DNA of 64,000 nt, from assembly GCF_019175385.1 (NCBI RefSeq), contig NC_083345.1, positions 14,656,027 to 14,720,026 of the forward strand, given 5' to 3'. Below, in pieces: positions 58,898 to 64,000 of the stretch. The notes below the pieces were generated by a model. It made no database searches and was not told where the DNA came from. It saw nothing but the letters and a program-made list of their open reading frames with translations. How positions within the stretch are numbered: the first letter of the stretch is position 1; every line of letters starts with the position of its first letter. The DNA comes from Lycium barbarum (lineage: Eukaryota; Streptophyta; Magnoliopsida; Solanales; Solanaceae). The translations under genes were made by a program, and so were the position numbers.

Positions 58898-58926
58898 CTA
58901 GTTTCTATAAACGTGCAGTTGCACGT
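58898..58926 (-). mobile_element. Helitron-like 3' end, minus strand
   Basis: On the minus strand hairpin ACGTGCAACTGCACGT, then TTATAGAAA and CTAG followed by T. The AT microsatellite directly beyond the CTAG is the target. The 5' end is not identified. Confidence 0.45.
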
Positions 58927-60169
58927 TATTCCTAGTCAATCTCAACCATAGTAAAAATTATTAGATAAAATTATTTGTAATTATATAAATTTATTTTATG
59001 AGTTATAAAAATGTTATTCCCTCTATCCCAAATTGTTTGACACTTTTCGCTTTTCGAGAGCCAAACTAAACTAAACGCGTATAGTTTTATCTAGGATTCT
59101 TCCACAATTTTTATCACTAAGTAAAAATTAGTAAAAAAAATTGATCTTTTAGCTAATTTTCATTGATGCCGGCGTTTTAGTTTACACGTGATGTTTATGT
59201 TCTTGTTTTAATTGCTGGGCTGATGTATGGGATATATTAGCATTCAACGAACAATAATATATTCTCAACAGCATAGATCTAAGGATAAACTTATGGTAGT
59301 ATTGATGTGTGTTACCATCTCTTAAAAACATAAAACTGTTAGAGAGATCATACTTTTATTTACTTAATTATATTTTCAACAGCGTAGACCTAAGAATAAT
59401 CTTTGAACAAAAAGATTGTCAAAATAGGTAAGTATAAATTTAAAGTTTAAAAGCATAAATTTAACAACACCAAGTAGTCATTGAAAAGCCATTGAAAGAA
59501 CAAAAAGGGGAAAAACAATGTCTCAAATAGAAGTTTAATGAGGCAGAAGATTAATTAAGTACCCAGTGATAGCAAGTTTCGTTCCTTAGCATCCTGGTAA
59601 GTGGTAACATCTACCTCTACAACTTTTCAAAGATTATCCGATAATGAGTTTGCAATCAAGGAGAATAGAAAGACAAAAGTCCCGGAGTGCCGAAGTTACC
59701 TAGCAAGACGATTTATCTATTGATCCTTTGGAAGACAACGTTTAGTCTCTGGTTCTCAAAATTCATAACCTCACAAGCATGTTATATGTAGTATTGATGG
59801 TTTAAAGTGTTTTTGTTAAAGTAGGAATGATTTTAGTACGAACTTCAACACTAAGTAGGATACAGAATGTCAAATAATTTCATGATTTTTAAATAATTCT
59901 AAAGGGATATAATTCATATAATAGATTCATACCAAAATAAATTGGGAATACAATTCTGTCAAATTGAAAAAGGAAGATAAATCAAAATTTTAATCTACTG
60001 ATGTCGTTGGTTGATTGTTGATGTCCATAAACAAATAGGATTGTTGGAATTAGAATATAAATGATGCATATTAGCGTGAGTTAAAGTCCTTATCATACTG
60101 TAAGTCTTCACTCTAACGTGTGCTATATTTTAAGGCTATTTTGGTCAACCAACATTTATATTCATGCTT

Positions 60170-60208
<39 letters not shown>

Positions 60209-60511
60209 TGTATATTTTATACTTAATATACAAAAGCTATACATTTTCTGGCCATATTGTAAATTAGTTCGCCGAAAGGCATTGGAATATAATTATCTCA
60301 ATATAAATTAGACCAAAAATTATTAGAAAATCGTAACATTTAATCTATTTTCCTAAAGTAATTCTTAAGGGAGCAAACTGCTCATCACAAACCAACCATT
60401 GGCATCAGTACAGTATAAACGATTGAACAAAATTTGAGCAAAATTGAACCCACGCATTTATCAATATTTTTGGTGAAACGCAAGGGACATACAAGCAATG
60501 TGCTCTCTGTG
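58927..60511. other. Intergenic with a half Stowaway end
   Basis: No gene. CCCTCTATCCCAAATTGTTT at 59022 looks like one end of a Stowaway MITE, but no partner end was found. An AT microsatellite lies at 60175-60206. Confidence 0.4.
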
Positions 60512-61020
60512 GAGTCCGGAACCAAAGTGACCCCAAAAAAATTTTTTGAACCAAAATACCCCAGCAAAAAAAAAAGTTACATAAGTACCTTTAGCGCAGT
60601 ATTTTATTGCGCTAAAGCACTTAACCGGCCAAATTGTCTCTCTCCTATAGCGCTGTAAAATAATGCGCTATAGGGCTCCACCATAAAACCCGATCGGCTC
60701 CACCACTGGTCCCTCCAGTGGCGTTAAAAAATTTCAAAAACGCCATTGGAGGCGATTTAAGGTGGTCCCCACATAAAAAAAAAACGTCGTTTTCTATTAA
60801 TTTTCATCGGGAAAGTTTAGATTCTTGGTATATTCAAGTCAAGGAGCAAGATCCTAAGCTCGAATTATGGGAAAAAGTGGCGTACAACTTGATTAACACA
60901 ACTCTACAAAAAATCTTCGATTACGGTTTTCTACTATGAACTTTTGTTATTAATTTGTTATATACATTATATGTCCGCATGTTTAACATTTACTCGTCGT
61001 CAATTTCGTTTTTTTTTTGG

Positions 61021-61284
61021 CAAATTCATTAATTGTTAAATGTGCATGAATTTTTAACTTGTTAAATGTTTATGAATTGTTAAGTTGTTATATGTTTATG
61101 AGTTGTTAATTTGTTAATTGTTTATGAATTGTTAATTTTTTATGAATTGTTAATTGTTAATTGTTAATGAATTATTATTTTGTTAATTGATTATTTGTTA
61201 AATATTGATTATGAATTAATTAGTTGTTAACTATTGGTTATGAATTGAAAGAAGTTGATTGTTAATGAATTATTATTTTGTTAA
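61021..61284. repeat. Degenerate minisatellite, GTTAATTGTTTATGAATT type
   Basis: More than ten imperfect copies of TGTTAA and TTATGAATTGTTAA words with a spacing near 18-30 bp. Confidence 0.75.
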
Positions 61285-61508
61285 CACTTTGTTTGGATGA
61301 TTGTTATGTATTGTTTCATAATATATCGTATTGTGTTGTACTGTATAGGACTAAATCAGTCGTTACATAAAATACGACCTTTCGTCGTTACATAACGATG
61401 GATTTAACGATACGATACAATAAAATTAAAGTAACAATCAAAGCAAACATTGTATTTAAACTAACAACACAATATAATACAATAGGTAACAACCATCCAA
61501 ACAAGTTG
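61285..61508. mobile_element. Tourist-like MITE (PIF/Harbinger)
   Basis: 224 bp from CACTTTGTTTGGATGATTG to AACCATCCAAACAAGTTG, flanked by TAA (61282-61284, 61509-61511). The body is largely palindromic (GTCGTTACATAA and ATAACGATGGA). Confidence 0.8.
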
Positions 61509-61511
61509 TAA

Positions 61512-62347
61512 ATGATTATGAATTGTTAAATCTATATTATTTTAAAAGAATGAATATATATGTTAAATAAAAAAAGATTATCTAAAAAGGAATAGTTAAA
61601 GTTCTTCTTTTCATAAATACCTAAGTTAACGATAAAAATGTAAAGTTTGTAGGAAAATATGTGGTCGAAGAATATACTCTTTTAGTTTAATTTTATCATA
61701 GTTGTATTGGCTATTTGGTCAACTAAAAATATATCACATATTCAAAATAGAGTTCTAAACAAATATTACTGCTGAATTTCGATTTCCAAACTAATTAACT
61801 TAATTAACTTAAAAGTCTTTGACATCACATAATTCAAAACTAATTAACTTAAAAGTCTTTGCCATCACATATGTGTCCTTACTATCGCATATTAAATTTA
61901 CTGCACATTTAATATGACGAAAGTTATGTTGAAAATAATTATTTTCTTCCAATATTTGGTTGGAGAGTGAAATTTTTTTTGGAAAAGACTATCTAATAAA
62001 GATTTATACATTCAAAATAAATATTGTATTCAAGATAGTAAGTAGATATTTTTTTTCCAAGTTGCTTATCAATAGAATATAAATAATATTATAAAATCGA
62101 CAAGAAATATTCGTGCAACGCACGTACATAGAGACTACATATCCCCAAAATATAGTAATCTCCTATTATGTTAATTATGCCATTGTTATTTTATTTATTT
62201 GTGAAATTTTTTATCCCATGTTAATTATTCACAAGATATAATACAACATGATTCACATATTCCCTACAAATTATTAATTAGTTAAAATAATTTATCTTTC
62301 GTTTCAAGAGTAATGACTAATTTAGTTTGTACAGATCGGACTCTTTC
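61512..62347. other. Intergenic or promoter region of the PMD pseudogene
   Basis: AT-rich. Contains a local duplication (ACTAATTAACTTAAAAGTCT at about 61800 and 61841) and a decayed hairpin GTGCAACGCAC at 62115 followed by GACTA, possibly another Helitron-like end. No other feature. Confidence 0.4.
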
Positions 62348-63921
62348 ATGGATCTGAATGTTTCCCCTGGGCCCGATGATCACTCGGGGCCCGATGTTCA
62401 CCCGGGGCCCGCTGATAGATCAGTATTGTCTTTGCAAGGCAATCATAGGTCAGAGTTATTATGGGCTGGTACTATAGGGATATCGACTAGGCTCCGTCCA
62501 TGTAGGCTGCAGAGAGCGTGGACTCTTTTACGCGAGCGCCCCCCACACCCTCGCGTCTTAGAGATATTGTTTCAGGGCGGCATCTATCGTTGCCTATCCG
62601 TTGGTCGGGTACAGCATGATTGGGCGCTCATTACGGTCATGGTTGAGCGGTGGAGGCCGGAGACACATACCTTCCATCTTCGCACTGGTGAGGCCACGAT
62701 TACACTTCAGGATGTGGAGGTCCTCTTTAGATTGCTAGTAGATGGAGAGCCATTATACACTCGGTACGAGCCTCCTCCTAGTAGTACATGGGTGATAGAG
62801 TTGACTAGGCTCACCTACTTCGTGCCTGATGTGATGTCGGGACAGAGTCGGGTTCAGATTAACGCACTCTGCACTTATTTGGAGGCTCTCCCTCCTGTTA
62901 AGGACGTCACCCAGCAGGATGTTGTTGATCGTCATGCCCGTTTGTACCTACTTATTATATTCAGGGGCATCTTGTTCCCGAACTCATCGGGTGCCTTTGT
63001 TAGTTTACGATATTTGGTTTTCTTGGAGCATCTGGACCGCTTGGGAGTCTACAGCTGGGGCGGTGCTATTTTGTCATATCTTTATATATGCCTATGCTGA
63101 GCATCTATTGGTGCTGTCAGCAATGTGTGTGGAATTTTTGCTCTTCTCTAGGTAATATTTTAAGTGCGCGTTCCTTTAATGTAAACAAACCTCTTGAAAC
63201 GACGACTAAAAAATTATTTTTTCTAATATCGCTTACAGTTATGGGCGTGAGAGAGGATGTTGCCTTTTCAGCCCGTACCTAGGCATCACCTCGAGATTGA
63301 CATGTCTTATGCGAGGAAGTGGATAGCTAGTTTTGACCTGGATATGGATACGCACCACAGTATTCTTCCATTTTAAGACCAGCTTGATCTCATGACGGAC
63401 GATGCGGTAAAACTATTTAACTTTACATTATTAATTTAATTAAACGTCTTTTCTACTTGGTGATCACTGATTTGTATTTATATGTTATGCAACTATTTAT
63501 ATGGATGTCGTACGCTGCTATATTAGATGGTTTGCCGGCCTTTTGCAGGGCAGGGCAGGGGGTTTGAAGGTCGTGATGTCCATTGATGCACTTGGACATC
63601 GTAGAGGACCACACGCTCGAGCATGTCTTATGACAGTTCGGGCATACACAGAGTATACCCCCTGTCGTCCGTCATGAGCTCCGACACTACCAGCGGGGAG
63701 ATTGGGCTGCCATTGATGATGATTTTCTGGCTTTCATGATTGTCCAGTGCCACCGTTGGGAGAACAGGTTGGACACTTTAGCGGTGGTCGGCCATTTGAC
63801 TCCCATTGAGGGTTAGATGTGCTGGTATCATCAGATCACACGCTGATTGATCGGCAACCTAGCTTTGCGTCCCGCTAGGTATGTAGGATATTCAGCACTT
63901 GCGGGGCAGTACAAGACATTG
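62348..63921 (+). pseudogene. Plant mobile domain (PMD/MAIN-like) gene, decayed
   Basis: ATG 62348 (MDLNVSPGPDDHSGPDVHPG) opens exon 1, with the PMD pattern SVLSLQGNHRSELLW, PHPRVLEILFQGGIYRCLSV, DWALITVMVERWRPETHTFH, LRTGEATITLQDVEVLFRLL, VDG and VSLRYLVFLEHLDRLGVYSW. A natural exon end would be at 63151 before GTAATATT. Exon 2 is about 63239-63406 (MLPFQPVPRHHLEIDMSYAR), exon 3 about 63490-63921 (SYAAILDGLPAFCRAGQG, HYQRGDWAAIDDDFLAFMIV, CHRWENRLDTLAVVGHLTPI), ending at GT. Stops occur near 63099, 63149, 63248, 63374, 63569, 63578, 63629, 63813 and 63844; most sit where Trp, Arg or Gln is expected and are transitions. The family ('serine/threonine phosphatase 7 long form homolog' in databases) includes host MAIN genes and transposon-borne relatives. 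This copy is non-functional. Confidence 0.85.
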
Positions 63922-64000
63922 GTAAGTTTATCGTATTTAGATTTATTTAATTGCATTTATTGTTACGTTTTAAAAAATAACTTTTTTTTTTACTGTTGAA

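Larger units (their letters stand above)
60512..64000 (+). mobile_element. Possible Mutator-like element carrying a PMD gene (right end outside window)
   Basis: Begins GAGTCCGGAACCAAAGTGAC, matching the end of the 49001 foldback (GAGTCCGGAGTCAAAATGAC) at 16 of 20 positions, and again has an AACCAAAATA block followed by poly-A/T. Three small palindromes follow, as in the foldback: 60589-60617 (CTTTAGCGCA...TGCGCTAAAG), 60644-60674 (CCTATAGCGC...GCGCTATAGG) and 60714-60749 (CCAGTGGCG...CGCCATTGG). A plant mobile domain gene lies at 62348. The other terminal repeat must be beyond 64000, so the element status is a hypothesis. Confidence 0.4.

Noticed and set aside
60718..60939. 73-codon frame after the small palindromes
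   Set aside because: Could be a short exon of the PMD-associated segment, but there is no domain or splice support.

Overview
This is a plant nuclear window, very probably from a Solanaceae species. The base composition is AT-rich, and a TS/SolS-type SINE, Stowaway, Tourist and hAT miniature elements and several LTR retrotransposon families typical of nightshade genomes are present. The family assignment is an inference; no marker gene proves it. The window is an accessory, transposon-dominated stretch. The only intact host gene I can support is an OVATE family protein (OFP) gene at 44204-44842.

Layout. 1-4584: two large gypsy-type LTRs on the minus strand, the second cutting off the 3' end of a Ty1/copia element. 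5102-6821: a CACTA-type foldback MITE, a degenerate inverted repeat and a Stowaway MITE. 6540-11600: a tandemly duplicated, non-intact gene-like unit that I do not recognise. 12526-18968: remains of a gene locus whose last exons encode a cystatin-like domain. It is frameshifted and broken up by a truncated copia pol fragment, a 1-kb field of GTTGCAAC motifs and a G-rich tandem array. 19425-29947: a complete LTR element with perfect 5-bp target duplications (AGTTG). It has a gag remnant and a large non-pol ORF but no polymerase, and it is itself invaded by two further LTR insertions. 31278-32814: a TRIM-like element carrying a 1-kb insertion. 35157-43648: a complete but dead Ty1/copia element with a hAT MITE in its 3' region. 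It ends about 0.55 kb upstream of the OFP start codon. 45986-50605: a SINE, two Tourist MITEs in inverted orientation and a 1.6-kb foldback element made of many small palindromes. 52148-58926: a hAT MITE, Helitron-like ends and a 940-bp palindrome-of-palindromes containing four tRNA-like modules. 60512-64000: a sequence starting with a terminal repeat like that of the 1.6-kb foldback, followed by small palindromes and then a decayed plant mobile domain (PMD) gene.

The strongest candidates for something undescribed are (a) the 56185-57124 palindromic element with tRNA-like modules, TG...CA ends and a TCAAC target duplication, (b) the 49001-50605 foldback with a 10-bp target duplication, and (c) the terminal sequence that the foldback shares with the start of the PMD-containing segment at 60512. 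The last point suggests one Mutator-like family with a gene-carrying member and a hairpin-only member. Nearly all premature stops in the decayed coding regions can be explained as C-to-T or G-to-A changes, as expected for long-term cytosine methylation.
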